64,000 bases of DNA from Legionella quateirensis (GCF_001467955.1 NZ_LNYR01000012.1:569759-633758), one strand, 5' to 3'; positions 1 to 12,373 are shown, numbered from the stretch's first letter. Numbers and translations are program-made. The notes: a model not told the origin generated them from the letters alone.

Positions 1-569
1 ACGTCCACAGCCTCATCATCAAATTGCAAATGAGATAAAACAGCTGTACAGGCACGTTGAAATAACTCCTTTAACTCCTCCTCCGTTAAAGACTTTAAAA
101 CATAAACCTGAGCGCGTGAGAGCAGTGCTGAGTTTACTTCAAAGGAAGGATTCTCGGTGGTCGCTCCAATAAAGGTTACCAGCCCTGATTCAGTATAAGG
201 AAGCAATGCATCTTGTTGCGCTTTATTAAAGCGATGAATTTCATCAATAAATAAAATAGTCTGTTTATCATGAATTAAATGTTCCTGCGCTTGTTCCATG
301 GCAGCGCGTATTTCTTTAACACCTGAAAATACGGCAGACAATGCTATCCATTCACAGTCAAACGCCTGAGCTGTTAAACGTGCAATTGTAGTTTTGCCTA
401 CCCCGGGTGGCCCCCAGAGTATCATGGAATGAAGTTTCCCGCCGGTAAAACTCAGTCGTAAGGGTTTACCTTCACCAAGCAAATGACTTTGTCCTATCAC
501 ATCATCAAGATGCTTGGGTCTTAAAAATTCAGCTAAAGGAGGGACAGGTTCTGTATTAAACAAGCTCAT
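1..569 (-). CDS. rarA: Replication-associated recombination protein A (RarA/MgsA), 3' part cut by window edge
   Basis: AAA+ ATPase of the clamp-loader-like RarA family, which acts at stalled replication forks. The frame is open from an ATG at 569 down to base 1, about 189 residues, so the C-terminal half lies outside the window. Visible motifs are an N-terminal FLRPKHLDDVIGQ box, Walker A (GPPGVGKTT), Walker B with sensor-like residues (LFIDEIHRFNKAQQD) and the GATTENPSFEVN segment typical of RarA. It lies 89 bp downstream of lolA in the same direction; ftsK-lolA-rarA is a common gammaproteobacterial order. Identity is firm, only its end is unseen. Confidence 0.95.
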   Translation of the reverse strand, partial: MSLFNTEPVPPLAEFLRPKHLDDVIGQSHLLGEGKPLRLSFTGGKLHSMILWGPPGVGKTTIARLTAQAFDCEWIALSAVFSGVKEIRAAMEQAQEHLIHDKQTILFIDEIHRFNKAQQDALLPYTESGLVTFIGATTENPSFEVNSALLSRAQVYVLKSLTEEELKELFQRACTAVLSHLQFDDEAVD

Positions 570-658
570 TGGTAAATACCATTATGAATTTTGCCATTAT
601 CTAAACTAGCTAAAGCTGACCGATTTGAATCCGCAAACAGATCAAAACGGTCTGTTTT

Positions 659-1267
659 TTATTGCTGGACTAAATCGACCCCTTTTGGCGGCTTAAATTG
701 AAACAGTTTAGTGGGTAACTTAGGATTCGATTTTATTTGAACTAATTTAACAGTAGTTACTTGTCCTAATTGATCGTGCAACTCCAGACCTGTTAACTTA
801 TCCTCAGTGAAAATCAATTTAATCTGCTGGAAATTTTCTTTGGGGGATTTCGATTTTAAATCGAAGGTAGTGACCTGACCAACAGTTTTCTGGGTTACTT
901 CAAAATCTCTGGTGACTGTATCATCATAACCACTCAAAAATAACGCGGCAGTTCCACCTAACCCTTTTTCCTGCTTTTTAACAGTGACCTGCTCTAAATC
1001 GACATCATAAACCCACATTTTTGTTCCATCAGCAACAACAAGCTGTTCCATTGGATCGATCGTTTGCCAACGAAAACGTCCAGGTCTCTGTAAAGCCATG
1101 GTACCTGAAGAACGAGATACTTCCTTCTTTTTTGCCTTTACTATCTGATTAAAATTTGCAGTCATTGTTCTGATCGCATTAAGTTTCTCTTGTAATAATT
1201 CTCCCGAAGTCTGGCTGAACAAACTACTGGTAAAACAAAACAGGATCATTAAAATTAATTTTTTCAT
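659..1267 (-). CDS. lolA: Outer-membrane lipoprotein carrier protein LolA
   Basis: Periplasmic chaperone that takes lipoproteins from the LolCDE transporter to LolB at the outer membrane. 202 residues, the usual LolA size, with a Sec signal peptide (MKKLILMILFCFTSSLFSQ) and the family's FRWQTIDPMEQLVVADG segment, where conserved aromatic residues line the lipid cavity. Two in-frame ATGs exist (1273 and 1267). The GAGG ribosome site sits only one base from the first but about seven from the second, so I chose 1267. It overlaps or abuts the ftsK stop at 1270, so the two are translationally coupled. Confidence 0.95.
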   Translation of the reverse strand: MKKLILMILFCFTSSLFSQTSGELLQEKLNAIRTMTANFNQIVKAKKKEVSRSSGTMALQRPGRFRWQTIDPMEQLVVADGTKMWVYDVDLEQVTVKKQEKGLGGTAALFLSGYDDTVTRDFEVTQKTVGQVTTFDLKSKSPKENFQQIKLIFTEDKLTGLELHDQLGQVTTVKLVQIKSNPKLPTKLFQFKPPKGVDLVQQ

Positions 1268-1269
1268 TC

Positions 1270-4674
<3,405 letters not shown>

Positions 4675-4693
4675 AAACAGTACTCTGAACGAT

Positions 4694-4724
4694 ACAGCCA
4701 ACGCATTCTGTTGGCTGTGTTCTT
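4694..4724 (+). terminator. Rho-independent terminator after trxB
   Basis: A perfect 9-bp stem, ACAGCCAAC (4694-4702) pairing with GTTGGCTGT (4710-4718), with a 7-base loop and a T-rich tail (GTTCTTT). It starts 19 bases after the trxB stop and before aat, so aat probably has its own promoter or depends on read-through. Confidence 0.8.
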
Positions 4725-4755
4725 TATAATATTACCTTAAGGATTAAGGACTACA

Positions 4756-5439
4756 TTGGTTGATACTGGCTATATTTTCCCGGACCCTGAAACCAGCGAC
4801 AAACAAGGATTGCTTGCTATAGGCGGTGATTTATGTCCACAGCGCATACTTCAAGCCTATACTCAAGGTATTTTCCCTTGGTTTGAACCAGGATGTCCTA
4901 TTCTGTGGTGGTCACCCAATCCCAGATTGATTCTGCTTCCTGACCAATTGAACGTATCAAGGAGTCTTAATAAATCTTTAAAAAAACCATTTAGATTATC
5001 CATAGATACCGCATTTCAACAGGTCATAACTTCATGCGCTACTTGTTCAGGACGTTTCAATAATACCTGGATTACCCATGAAATGATTACTGCCTATACT
5101 ACCCTTCACACTATGGGCTATGCCCATTCATTTGAAGTATGGCAAGATGATAAGCTGGTTGGAGGATTATACGGTATCAGTCTGGGAAAAGGTTTTTTTG
5201 GTGAATCCATGTTCCATAAAGTGACTGACGCCTCAAAAATTGCTTTATATTATTTATGCCAGACACTTAAAGATTGGGAATTTGATTTCATAGATTGCCA
5301 AATGCCAACCAATCATTTACTCCGCTTGGGCGCCACCGTCATCAGTAGAAAAGAATTTCTTCATTTATTGGGGTTAACTCTAAAAAATCCCAATAAACTG
5401 GGTCACTGGGATCATCCCTTGAAATTATCCTTAAAATAA
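4756..5439 (+). CDS. aat: Leucyl/phenylalanyl-tRNA--protein transferase
   Basis: Adds Leu or Phe from charged tRNA to proteins with N-terminal Arg or Lys, marking them for ClpAP (N-end rule). 227 residues, normal for the family. Conserved blocks are GLLAIGGDL, YTQGIFPWF, WWSPNPR, ETWITHEM-like NTWITHEMI, GGLYGISLGKGFFGESMF and the C-terminal DCQMPTNHLLRLGA. The start appears to be TTG at 4756, eight bases after an AAGGA site; no better ATG lies nearby. Its last 28 bases overlap the 3' end of the convergent parB-like gene. Confidence 0.95.
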   Translation: MVDTGYIFPDPETSDKQGLLAIGGDLCPQRILQAYTQGIFPWFEPGCPILWWSPNPRLILLPDQLNVSRSLNKSLKKPFRLSIDTAFQQVITSCATCSGRFNNTWITHEMITAYTTLHTMGYAHSFEVWQDDKLVGGLYGISLGKGFFGESMFHKVTDASKIALYYLCQTLKDWEFDFIDCQMPTNHLLRLGATVISRKEFLHLLGLTLKNPNKLGHWDHPLKLSLK

Positions 5440-6320
5440 TAATTGGCAAAATCAGTTATATTTTTCTCCAGAGTTCCGACCAACTCTTTAAAATTACCAT
5501 GATTTACCAGCGATTTATCCAATTTGATTCGCCCTTGATGCAGGTTCATCAAAATTTTTCCATTAAATTCAATTTGATGATCGCCGAGGTTCTCGGGTGA
5601 TCTGCGTTTCAGCTGATCATTAATATTAGCCTCAACTGCCCTGAGTATTCGCTTTTCACCAAAGCCTTGAGCAATTTTTTTTGCAATACTGAATAAGGCA
5701 TCAAGATAGACGGTTCCTTTATCAGATATGGTTTTGATTGTACTTGCTGTCCTGGCAGATACTTTGGACATGTCACCTACCGCGCTCCAAAGTTCTGAAG
5801 GTACCTGAGCGAATGCAAGGTAATTCTCAAGTTGTTGTCGACTCATATTTAATCGGTGACTTAATTGATCACGAGTAATTTTCGCTGAAGTTAATAGAGT
5901 ATGATATAACATTCCCTTAGAATAATCAGAAACCGTTTCTTTCTCATAATCGCTTATAAGAACAGTTATTGCCTGCTCAAAACTTAAACTTCTAATCACT
6001 GCCTGAACTTCAAGCTGATGAGTCTTGCACGCCATCCATCTCCTGTACCCTGCAATGACAACATATTGTGCCGATGGATTATCTTTAGGTTTGAAAATCT
6101 CAGAGACTCTGACGACAATGATAGGCTGACACTGCCCCGCATGTTTAATACTTAAAGCTAACGAATCAATACATCCTAAATCAAAAGAGCTTCGTTCGCG
6201 ATATTCCCATGTATCAATGGTGTTACAGTCTAGCTTTACAATATGTTCAGAATATCCCAATTCCTGTTCAACAGCTTTAAATCGTTCAAGGATCGCATCA
6301 GATAGACAAAAATTTTGCAT
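5412..6320 (-). CDS. ParB-like partition protein (orphan pair with ParA-like)
   Basis: 302 residues from ATG 6320, chosen because GGAG lies seven bases upstream; the longer TTG start has no such site. An N-terminal ParB/Srx-like domain includes VVIAGYRRWMACKTHQ, which corresponds to the GERR nucleotide-binding box of chromosomal ParB but has Tyr in place of Glu. A central helix-turn-helix of KorB/RepB type follows (about 145-185, ITRDQLSHRLNMSRQQLENYLAF). It lies 19 bp downstream of the ParA-like gene and would be co-transcribed with it. The sequence is closer in style to plasmid or integrated-element partition proteins than to the chromosomal ParB. No parS-like site was recognised. Function as a partition or silencing factor is inference. 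Confidence 0.8.
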   Translation of the reverse strand: MQNFCLSDAILERFKAVEQELGYSEHIVKLDCNTIDTWEYRERSSFDLGCIDSLALSIKHAGQCQPIIVVRVSEIFKPKDNPSAQYVVIAGYRRWMACKTHQLEVQAVIRSLSFEQAITVLISDYEKETVSDYSKGMLYHTLLTSAKITRDQLSHRLNMSRQQLENYLAFAQVPSELWSAVGDMSKVSARTASTIKTISDKGTVYLDALFSIAKKIAQGFGEKRILRAVEANINDQLKRRSPENLGDHQIEFNGKILMNLHQGRIKLDKSLVNHGNFKELVGTLEKNITDFANYYFKDNFKG

Positions 6321-6339
6321 TTTGTGCTCCTTCAATTGC

Positions 6340-7026
6340 CTATACAGGACTTACTCTTTGTGCCACTGTATCTGCATTTTGAGAATGAATAGGAGGATAA
6401 GGTTTCGCCCATATATTAGCAATTTTAATGACCTCGTCTGCTAAAGACAAAAACTCTTTATGACTATCACAGCCAGGACGATAATTTCCTAGCCATTTCC
6501 CCTGAAATGGACTTTCCAATACAGCTGCTTTAGTGGATATGGACGTTTCAAATGCCTGTCCAGATTTAATGAGTTCAGACAATAATTTTTCCGATAATTT
6601 ATGTCGTTTATTGATTTTGCAACCCAAAATTTTAAAAGGTTTTTGTGCCATTCTAGGTATGGATATAGCATCCGTCAGATTACTTTGATCCAAAAAGCTT
6701 GGAGAACACGGTAAAATGATTAAGTCTGAAAGCATTATTGCTTTAAATGCTGCAGGCATGTAGTTGGGAGGAGTATCCAGAACAATAAAATCATAACTTC
6801 TTCTTAATGACTCCATTGTATCCATGGGTTTTTCTTCAAAAAGTTCAATTACGAAATTGATGTGTTCCCCTTGTTTAGCCCAATTTATAGCATCAGGTTT
6901 ATCTTTATCCATATCCGCAACTATTGCTTTATAGCCTTTCTCTAATAAAGCGCCACATAAATTGATGGCTGTAGTTGTTTTAGTACTTCCACCCTTTGAT
7001 TGGCTGACAGCTATAACATAGCCCAT
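6340..7026 (-). CDS. ParA/MinD-family P-loop ATPase
   Basis: 228 residues, a small ParA type lacking the N-terminal DNA-binding extension of plasmid type Ia. The deviant Walker A starts at residue 11 as KGGSTKTT: both the signature Lys (11) and the P-loop Lys (16) are present, but the usual Gly before the second Lys is Thr. Walker A' DMDKDKP and the switch VLDTPPNY are also present. ATG at 7026 has a GGAGG site. Upstream are a TATAAT at 7060-7065 and a long inverted repeat. With its neighbour it forms a two-gene partition-like module inserted between housekeeping genes. It may come from an integrated element. Confidence 0.85.
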   Translation of the reverse strand: MGYVIAVSQSKGGSTKTTTAINLCGALLEKGYKAIVADMDKDKPDAINWAKQGEHINFVIELFEEKPMDTMESLRRSYDFIVLDTPPNYMPAAFKAIMLSDLIILPCSPSFLDQSNLTDAISIPRMAQKPFKILGCKINKRHKLSEKLLSELIKSGQAFETSISTKAAVLESPFQGKWLGNYRPGCDSHKEFLSLADEVIKIANIWAKPYPPIHSQNADTVAQRVSPV

Positions 7027-7059
7027 AAGACCTCCATGTAGCTTATGATTTCTTCACTT

Positions 7060-7100
7060 ATTATAGTACATAATTTACACAGGGATTAAATAATTGTACT
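7060..7100 (-). promoter_or_regulatory. Promoter -10 and operator-like inverted repeat upstream of parA-like gene
   Basis: Reading leftward, a perfect TATAAT occupies 7065-7060. Immediately upstream lie two arms, AGTACATAATTTA (7065-7077) and TAAATAATTGTACT (7087-7100, plus strand), which are near-perfect inverted repeats around a 9-base centre. Such a palindrome at the edge of a promoter is what an autoregulatory ParA/ParB operator would look like. The regulatory role is inferred. Confidence 0.55.
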
Positions 7101-7137
7101 CAATAGAGAATGTTGGCAATTCCTTAGGAGGTTGCAT

Positions 7138-7950
7138 TTAATATAATGAAGAGGTCAACTTCGCCAGTTCTGGTTTAATTGATACGGGATACCAGACAAG
7201 TATCCATGTTTGCAATAATAACAAAAACATAATGAGCAAGGCACCGAAAGAAAACCAATAATAACTGGCCAGACCTGATACAGGAATTTCTTCTCTGAAC
7301 ACATTTAATAAAACAGAACCGGCAAGAAATGCCAACATGAACGCAGCAATTAATACGTTAACAGGGTCAAAAATTACAGAACACATCCAGCCAACTAACA
7401 AGGCGCTTATCAATATAAAACGCCCTAAATGATTAAATTGTGTACTATAAAATCGACAGAATTTACGATCCGTCAAAACAAAATGTAACGCCATAGCAAA
7501 AGTAAACAAGGCTGTAGCAGAGATACTGGTTAAAGCCCGTAACGACATGGTATAGGTAATCAAAAAATTATAGAGACAGAACATGGTAAGATGTAATCCA
7601 TAAACCATGCCGTCATCGTCCCCTTCATCACGATATCGCTCTGCAACCAGATCAAAACCATAATAAATCAGAAATCCTAGTAATGCGACAATATAAATCA
7701 ACAACTCGGTAAACGGAGTGAGCCATTGATTAGCCATAAGAAAACGGCCTATGGGTTTATTGTACTCAACCAGATTAGGCAACATATGCAAAAAAACATA
7801 GGCTACGGCCACACCGCCAGCAAAAGAGACAAAAGCACTTCCATTGCCAGGTAAATGGTTTGCAAACCATGGACTTAAATAGTGGAATATCACTAAAAAA
7901 AGTGTAGCCGCTAATGCAACCCATAAATGGGGTGCCGATATCCATAACAC
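7138..7950 (-). CDS. ZIP-like multi-spanning membrane protein
   Basis: 270 residues with about seven to eight hydrophobic segments across the whole length. Features reminiscent of the ZIP metal-transporter fold are a Gly-rich helix with His (SFAGGVAVAYVFLHMLP), a mid-protein helix with HLTMFCLYNFLITY, and a late helix ending FLAGSVLLNVFREEIP. The classical paired HxxxE metal site is incomplete, so transport of metal is unproven. Start is GTG at 7950, with a strong GGAGG seven bases upstream. It stands alone between the ParA-like gene and arfB. Confidence 0.6.
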   Translation of the reverse strand: MLWISAPHLWVALAATLFLVIFHYLSPWFANHLPGNGSAFVSFAGGVAVAYVFLHMLPNLVEYNKPIGRFLMANQWLTPFTELLIYIVALLGFLIYYGFDLVAERYRDEGDDDGMVYGLHLTMFCLYNFLITYTMSLRALTSISATALFTFAMALHFVLTDRKFCRFYSTQFNHLGRFILISALLVGWMCSVIFDPVNVLIAAFMLAFLAGSVLLNVFREEIPVSGLASYYWFSFGALLIMFLLLLQTWILVWYPVSIKPELAKLTSSLY

Positions 7951-8039
7951 TGAGATACCTCCATCAATCCTGAATCGGTACGTTACAGTACATCATTATT
8001 CGATTAAATATACAAATAAACCCACTTAACGAAGACTTT

Positions 8040-8450
8040 TTATAGCGGAGGTTGCCTTAACTTTTTAATTGTTCCTCTCAACGTTTTACTATCCAGTCTT
8101 TTGGTTATTGATGATTTTGAGGGTTTTGTTTTTCTACGTTTATTTGGCACATAACTGGCTTTTTTAATTATTCCAATTAATCGCTGCAAAGCATCTGACT
8201 TGTTTTGTTCCTGGCTTTTATACCGCTGAGCCTTAATAATAATTAAACCTTCTGCAGTGATTCGATAATCATTCAAAAGCATAAGACGCGATTTATATTC
8301 CTCAGGCAGAGTAGACTTGTTAATATCAAAGCGTAAATGTATGGCAGTAGAATTTTTGTTTACATGTTGCCCGCCTGCGCCCTGAGATCGAATTGGGGTT
8401 AATTCAACTTCCTCTATAGGTATAAAAACATGAGTTGTAATTTTTAACAT
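8040..8450 (-). CDS. arfB: Alternative ribosome-rescue factor ArfB (peptidyl-tRNA hydrolase YaeJ)
   Basis: Releases nascent chains from ribosomes stalled on non-stop mRNA. 136 residues, the family size. The catalytic GGQ loop is at residues 26-28 ([12 protein letters not shown]). The tail is very basic (KRRKTKPSKSS...KKLRQPP), as expected for the part that enters the empty mRNA channel; there is no codon-recognition domain, which separates it from RF1/RF2. The ATG at 8450 has GGAGAG at the right distance, so I prefer it to the upstream ATG at 8462. Confidence 0.93.
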   Translation of the reverse strand: MLKITTHVFIPIEEVELTPIRSQGAGGQHVNKNSTAIHLRFDINKSTLPEEYKSRLMLLNDYRITAEGLIIIKAQRYKSQEQNKSDALQRLIGIIKKASYVPNKRRKTKPSKSSITKRLDSKTLRGTIKKLRQPPL

Positions 8451-8608
8451 AATACTCTCCAACTTGATTTTCAGACCTATAGTATAAAATTACTATAACT
8501 TCTTCTAAGACAGCCTAAGTCTCTTGATTTGTAATTTAAAATGGTACTGATATCAACTTTAATTAGAATAAGATAAGCTTAACAAAAATAATTTGAAGAA
8601 TATTGTTT

Positions 8609-8980
8609 ATGAAAAATCATTCCCCTGGATTCCTCAGTTTAGTAGACGATGCTAAAAAACGAATTAAAGAAATAAGCCCACACAATCTGAAACGAATGAT
8701 TGATAACAAAGAACAAATCACAGTGATAGACATCCGGGAAGATCATGAATTATCTGATGGATACATCCCTACATCAATTCATTTAAGTAAAGGAATTATT
8801 GAACGTGATATTGAACAACTAATCCCGGATCTTCATAGACCCATATTAGTGTATTGCAGTGGTGGATTTCGTTGTGCTTTAGTTGCTGATGCATTACAAA
8901 AAATGGGGTACACCCACATCTATTCACTTAATGGTGGGTTGCGCAGTTGGATGGATGCAGGTTATCCCATCCAAAAATAA
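8609..8980 (+). CDS. Rhodanese-domain protein
   Basis: 123 residues from ATG 8609, essentially one rhodanese domain. Catalytic loop CSGGFR with Cys83 is intact, as are the CH2A-type motifs (VIDIREDHELSDGYIPTSIHL) and the closing LNGGLRSWMDAGYP. Such single-domain proteins carry persulfide sulfur in sulfur relay or detoxification; the partner cannot be told from the context, since both neighbours are unrelated. No signal peptide, so cytoplasmic. Confidence 0.88.
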   Translation: MKNHSPGFLSLVDDAKKRIKEISPHNLKRMIDNKEQITVIDIREDHELSDGYIPTSIHLSKGIIERDIEQLIPDLHRPILVYCSGGFRCALVADALQKMGYTHIYSLNGGLRSWMDAGYPIQK

Positions 8981-9039
8981 ACCGTGTGCAGGTGCCAATA
9001 AACTACACCGATTAAATACACTCAGGTATATTAAACAGG

Positions 9040-9110
9040 GTGTGTTGACAATTCATCTATTTATTTCCAACGTCGCGGGACGTCGAAATCGGAAAGGTCA
9101 ACAGCCCCTA
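9040..9110. repeat. Short MITE-like repeat, copy 1
   Basis: Starts with GGTGTGTTGACAATTCATC, has a central palindrome CGTCGCGGGACG, and ends AGGTCAACAGCCCCTAG. Ends and core match the copies at 16605, 25938, 48022 and 61774. It fills most of the gap between the rhodanese gene and infA. Confidence 0.7.
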
Positions 9111-9277
9111 GAAATAACGCGTGTTTTTTTCACAAATGTACAATTTGATGGATAAGTCCATATAAAAACCAGAAATAAATGCTAATAATTTAAATGAATC
9201 ACACGCTTGGATTGCCATTTTTCTCAAATTAGTGCACTATTTCACCTTTATGAACTTGTAACATCATTGAGAGACTT

Positions 9278-9499
9278 ATGGCAAAAGAAGATCATATTGA
9301 AATGGCTGGCACCGTTATAGATACCTTACCTAACACTATGTTTCGTGTGGAATTAGAAAATGGCCACGTTGTAACCGCCCACATTTCAGGTCGTATGCGT
9401 AAAAATTACATTAGAATCCTTACAGGAGATAAAGTTAAGGTAGAATTAACTCCTTACGATCTATCCAAAGGCCGTATTATATTCCGTGATAAAAATTAA
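9278..9499 (+). CDS. infA: Translation initiation factor IF-1
   Basis: Binds the 30S A-site during initiation. 73 residues, a single S1/OB fold covering the whole protein, with the invariant MAKED start, [21 protein letters not shown] and [21 protein letters not shown] 9278 follows a GAGAG site. It is monocistronic here, followed by almost 700 bp without a gene. Confidence 0.98.
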   Translation: MAKEDHIEMAGTVIDTLPNTMFRVELENGHVVTAHISGRMRKNYIRILTGDKVKVELTPYDLSKGRIIFRDKN

Positions 9500-10192
9500 T
9501 TTAATTCGTCAATCGTATTTAATATATCTGAAATTCATCTCTTGATTTGCAGTCATCTGGCGTAGGTAGAGCCTGCGCTAAAGGTAATGGCAATACATCA
9601 AGTTATTCTAAGTTCGCGACATGAAACGCTTAAGCGATCTAAGCGTAATGAGTGAGTTTTATCCTAAATCTTCACGCCACACTTGAATCGCCAACTAATA
9701 ATCATCAAACCAACTAATTTAAACGTAATCCCGAGTGGAACGAATGAACACCTCGATGTGGCTGGAAGACGAGTGCCGTATCACTTGATGGGAGATCCTT
9801 CACTGCGTTCTGAAGTATCTCCTCATAATTTATAACACCGGAAATGTATTAATTTAAGGCTCAGTGGTCAATTTAATCTTCCGTCTTTGCGAGCAACGCG
9901 AAGCAATCCAGAACGGAGCTTTATTGGAACTGTATTCTGGATTACTTCACTTCGTTCGTAAAGACGACAGTTTATACTGAATGGTAGATAATTATCTTCG
10001 CTAGAATTATGAGGGGATATCTCAGCACTGCGTTCAGGATGACGTATAAATTCAGGATGACGAATAAATCGCCGTCATCCCGAGTGAAGCGAGGGATCTC
10101 CTCAATGTGGCAGAAACCAAGTACAGTGCCACTATAAAAAAGATCGCTACATCATATCCCAGGAACTACATAGGCTTAAGTCCAAACTCTCC
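9500..10192. repeat. Gene-free gap filled with palindromic repeats
   Basis: No coding sequence or RNA gene recognised. A long hairpin-forming repeat lies at 9882-9966 (CGTCTTTGCGAGC... pairing with ...TTCGTAAAGACG). Units of the CGTCATCC/GGATCTCC family lie at about 9730-9830 (degenerate) and 10070-10130. The remainder shows nothing recognisable. Confidence 0.65.
9882..9966. repeat. 85-bp imperfect palindrome (REP-like)
   Basis: Left arm 9882-9913 and right arm 9935-9966 are complementary over about 32 bases with a few mismatches, around a 21-base loop. It would form a long hairpin in either strand. Not seen elsewhere in the window. Confidence 0.75.
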
Positions 10193-11551
10193 TTATTTCC
10201 CGGCCACCATCATTTTCTCTATCAATATTGAACCGCATCGAGTTGGAATATTCGGATTTATATCATTACCGACAGCACGTATCATGTGAAACATTTCTTT
10301 TAAATTTCCAGCGATGGTCACTTCATCAACTGGAAACTGAATTTCACCATTCTCCACCCAATATCCGCTTGCGCCTCGTGAATAATCACCGGTTATACCA
10401 TTAACTCCCTGCCCCATCAGTTCAGTTACCAATAAGCCTTTATTCATTGTCTTTAATAATTCAGGCAAACCACCAGCAGTCGGATCTACAGTCAAATTAT
10501 GCACGCCATCACTATTGGCAGTTGTTTTTAATCCCATTCTTCGAGCTGAATAACTGCCAAGAACGTATTGCACTATACGCCCCTTATCAACCAGGATATT
10601 GGGTCGAGTTGGAACTCCTTCCCCATCAAAAGGAGAACTACCTAAAGCGCCGGGTATATGAGGTTGTTCATAAATACGAATGTACTCGGGAAATATCTGT
10701 TGGCCTATGGAGTCAAGCAAAAATGAATTTTTTCGATATAAATTGGAGCCACTAATAGCACTAACAAAACTGGAAATCAGACCGCTTGACACTCTGGATG
10801 AAAATATAACTGGTGTCGTTTGAGTTTCAATCTGCCGGGATCCCAAGCGACTCAATGCACGCTCAACGGCATTTCGCGCAATCAAATCAGTATCGACCAG
10901 ATCCGCTGCATTTCGCACCGTTGTATAATCATAATCTCTTTGCATTTCCTCGCCTTCTTTTGCAATCACAGAGCAACTGATGCTGTGTCGAGTACTATGA
11001 ATATAACCTTCCCCACCATTAGTATTTGCATAAGCATGATGCGACTCATAAGAAGACACACTAACCCCATCGGAATTAACAATTCGTTTATCCAGAGATA
11101 AAGCATACTTTTCACATTTTAAAGCAATTTCTATTGCCTGTTGTGGTGTCACATCCCAGGGATGAAATAAATCAAGATCAGGATGTTTTTTGGTCATTAA
11201 CTCGCGATCAGCCAGACCAAAACAAGGATCTGCCGCACTAACCCTGGCAATATCGCATGCAGCCTGTACCAATGACTCAAGTGCAGCGGGTGACGTGTCC
11301 GTACTGCTTGCTCCACCTTTTCTTTGACCTATATATACCGTTAATCCAACACCTTTATCTTCACTGAATGCAACTGTTTCAACCTCGCCCATACGGACAT
11401 CTACAGAAAATCCTCTGTCATTATTGACAGCAACAGCCGCATCTGTAGCACCCTTTTGTTTGGCGATTTCCAATACTTGATTCATCAATTGAGTTAATTC
11501 AATAGTTGACTTATATACTTCACTATTGTTATGTTGCGATTTAATTTGCAT
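10193..11551 (-). CDS. pmbA: Metalloprotease subunit PmbA/TldE
   Basis: Partner of TldD in the heterodimeric zinc protease that degrades unfolded peptides and matures some modified peptides such as microcins. 452 residues from ATG 11551, matching the roughly 450 of the family; the extra residues of a start at 11608 show no conservation. Recognisable blocks are KGATDAAVAVN, SVDVRMGEVETVAF, GLTVYIGQRKGGASSTD, the late GVNGITGDYSRGASGYWVE and GEIQFPVDEVTIAGNLKEM. TldE lacks the metal ligands carried by TldD, and no tldD lies in the window. Divergent from the next gene with 45 bp between starts. Confidence 0.94.
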   Translation of the reverse strand: MQIKSQHNNSEVYKSTIELTQLMNQVLEIAKQKGATDAAVAVNNDRGFSVDVRMGEVETVAFSEDKGVGLTVYIGQRKGGASSTDTSPAALESLVQAACDIARVSAADPCFGLADRELMTKKHPDLDLFHPWDVTPQQAIEIALKCEKYALSLDKRIVNSDGVSVSSYESHHAYANTNGGEGYIHSTRHSISCSVIAKEGEEMQRDYDYTTVRNAADLVDTDLIARNAVERALSRLGSRQIETQTTPVIFSSRVSSGLISSFVSAISGSNLYRKNSFLLDSIGQQIFPEYIRIYEQPHIPGALGSSPFDGEGVPTRPNILVDKGRIVQYVLGSYSARRMGLKTTANSDGVHNLTVDPTAGGLPELLKTMNKGLLVTELMGQGVNGITGDYSRGASGYWVENGEIQFPVDEVTIAGNLKEMFHMIRAVGNDINPNIPTRCGSILIEKMMVAGK

Positions 11552-11596
11552 ATGAGATTCCGTGGTGTTGAATGATGTACATAAGGATACAATAAC

Positions 11597-12373
11597 ATGT
11601 CTTCGCAAACCAATGTTTATCCTGCAAACATAACTTATTTATTGCGTATTCTTTTTTTGATTATTTGTTTAACACTTCCATTCAATTCCTGTTCAGCGGA
11701 TCGATGGCAGGAATTATCACCAGGAATAGAATACCAGGATCTTGAGGGCGGACTATTAACTCCGTGGTCGCATGTTCATGTTTTTCGCATCGATTTAAAT
11801 AAAAATCAATTGGCGCTGGTAAATGCCAAATCGCTTTCTCTTAAAAATGCATCCACCGATCAATTTGCCGAACACAGCAAAGCCCTGTTAAGTATCAACG
11901 GTGGATTTTTTGATCATGAATTTAAACCTCTTGGGCTTAGAATAAATAATAAAAAATTGGAAAATCCATTGAAGCGAATCAGTTGGTGGGGCATTTTTTA
12001 TGTAAAAAACAACACACCACATATAACTAATATTAGTCACTTCAATCATGATGAGCACATTGAGTTCGCTATTCAAAGCGGTCCCAGGTTATTAATTAAA
12101 GGACAAATCCCCAGTCTCAAACCCGGCGTTGCAGACCGCTCTGCATTAGGAATCACAAAGGATGGCAAGGTAATTATTCTGGTTTCAACGAATGCAGCCA
12201 TGTCGACCTTTGAACTGGCACAGTTGTTAAAAGCCCCACCCCTTTCTTGCACTGATGCCATCAATCTTGACGGAGGAAGTTCAAGCCAATTGTATGCACA
12301 TATTGACTCATTCCAACTTAACGTCCATGGTTTTTCTAATGTAAGTGATGCAATTATTGTAAAAAAAATATAA
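11597..12373 (+). CDS. Exported phosphodiester-glycosidase-family protein
   Basis: 258 residues with an N-terminal hydrophobic export segment (about 14-34), so probably periplasmic. The body matches the NAGPA-type phosphodiester glycosidase family (PF09992): LLSINGGFFDHEFKPLGLRI, SGPRLLIKG, RSALGITKDGKVIILV and the closing AINLDGGSSSQLY. In this family these Gly/Asp-rich blocks form the active site that cleaves sugar-phosphodiester bonds; the bacterial substrate is generally unknown. ATG 11597 follows AAGGAT. Leaves a 245-bp control region ahead of nrdA. Confidence 0.85.
   Translation: MSSQTNVYPANITYLLRILFLIICLTLPFNSCSADRWQELSPGIEYQDLEGGLLTPWSHVHVFRIDLNKNQLALVNAKSLSLKNASTDQFAEHSKALLSINGGFFDHEFKPLGLRINNKKLENPLKRISWWGIFYVKNNTPHITNISHFNHDEHIEFAIQSGPRLLIKGQIPSLKPGVADRSALGITKDGKVIILVSTNAAMSTFELAQLLKAPPLSCTDAINLDGGSSSQLYAHIDSFQLNVHGFSNVSDAIIVKKI

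Noticed and set aside
615..665. Possible terminator AACAGATC...TCTGTTTTTT between lolA and rarA
   Set aside because: T-run is on the plus strand, where no gene ends here; short stem. Left out.
9500..10192. tRNA or small RNA gene in the infA gap
   Set aside because: No cloverleaf pattern found; the sequence is accounted for by repeat units.
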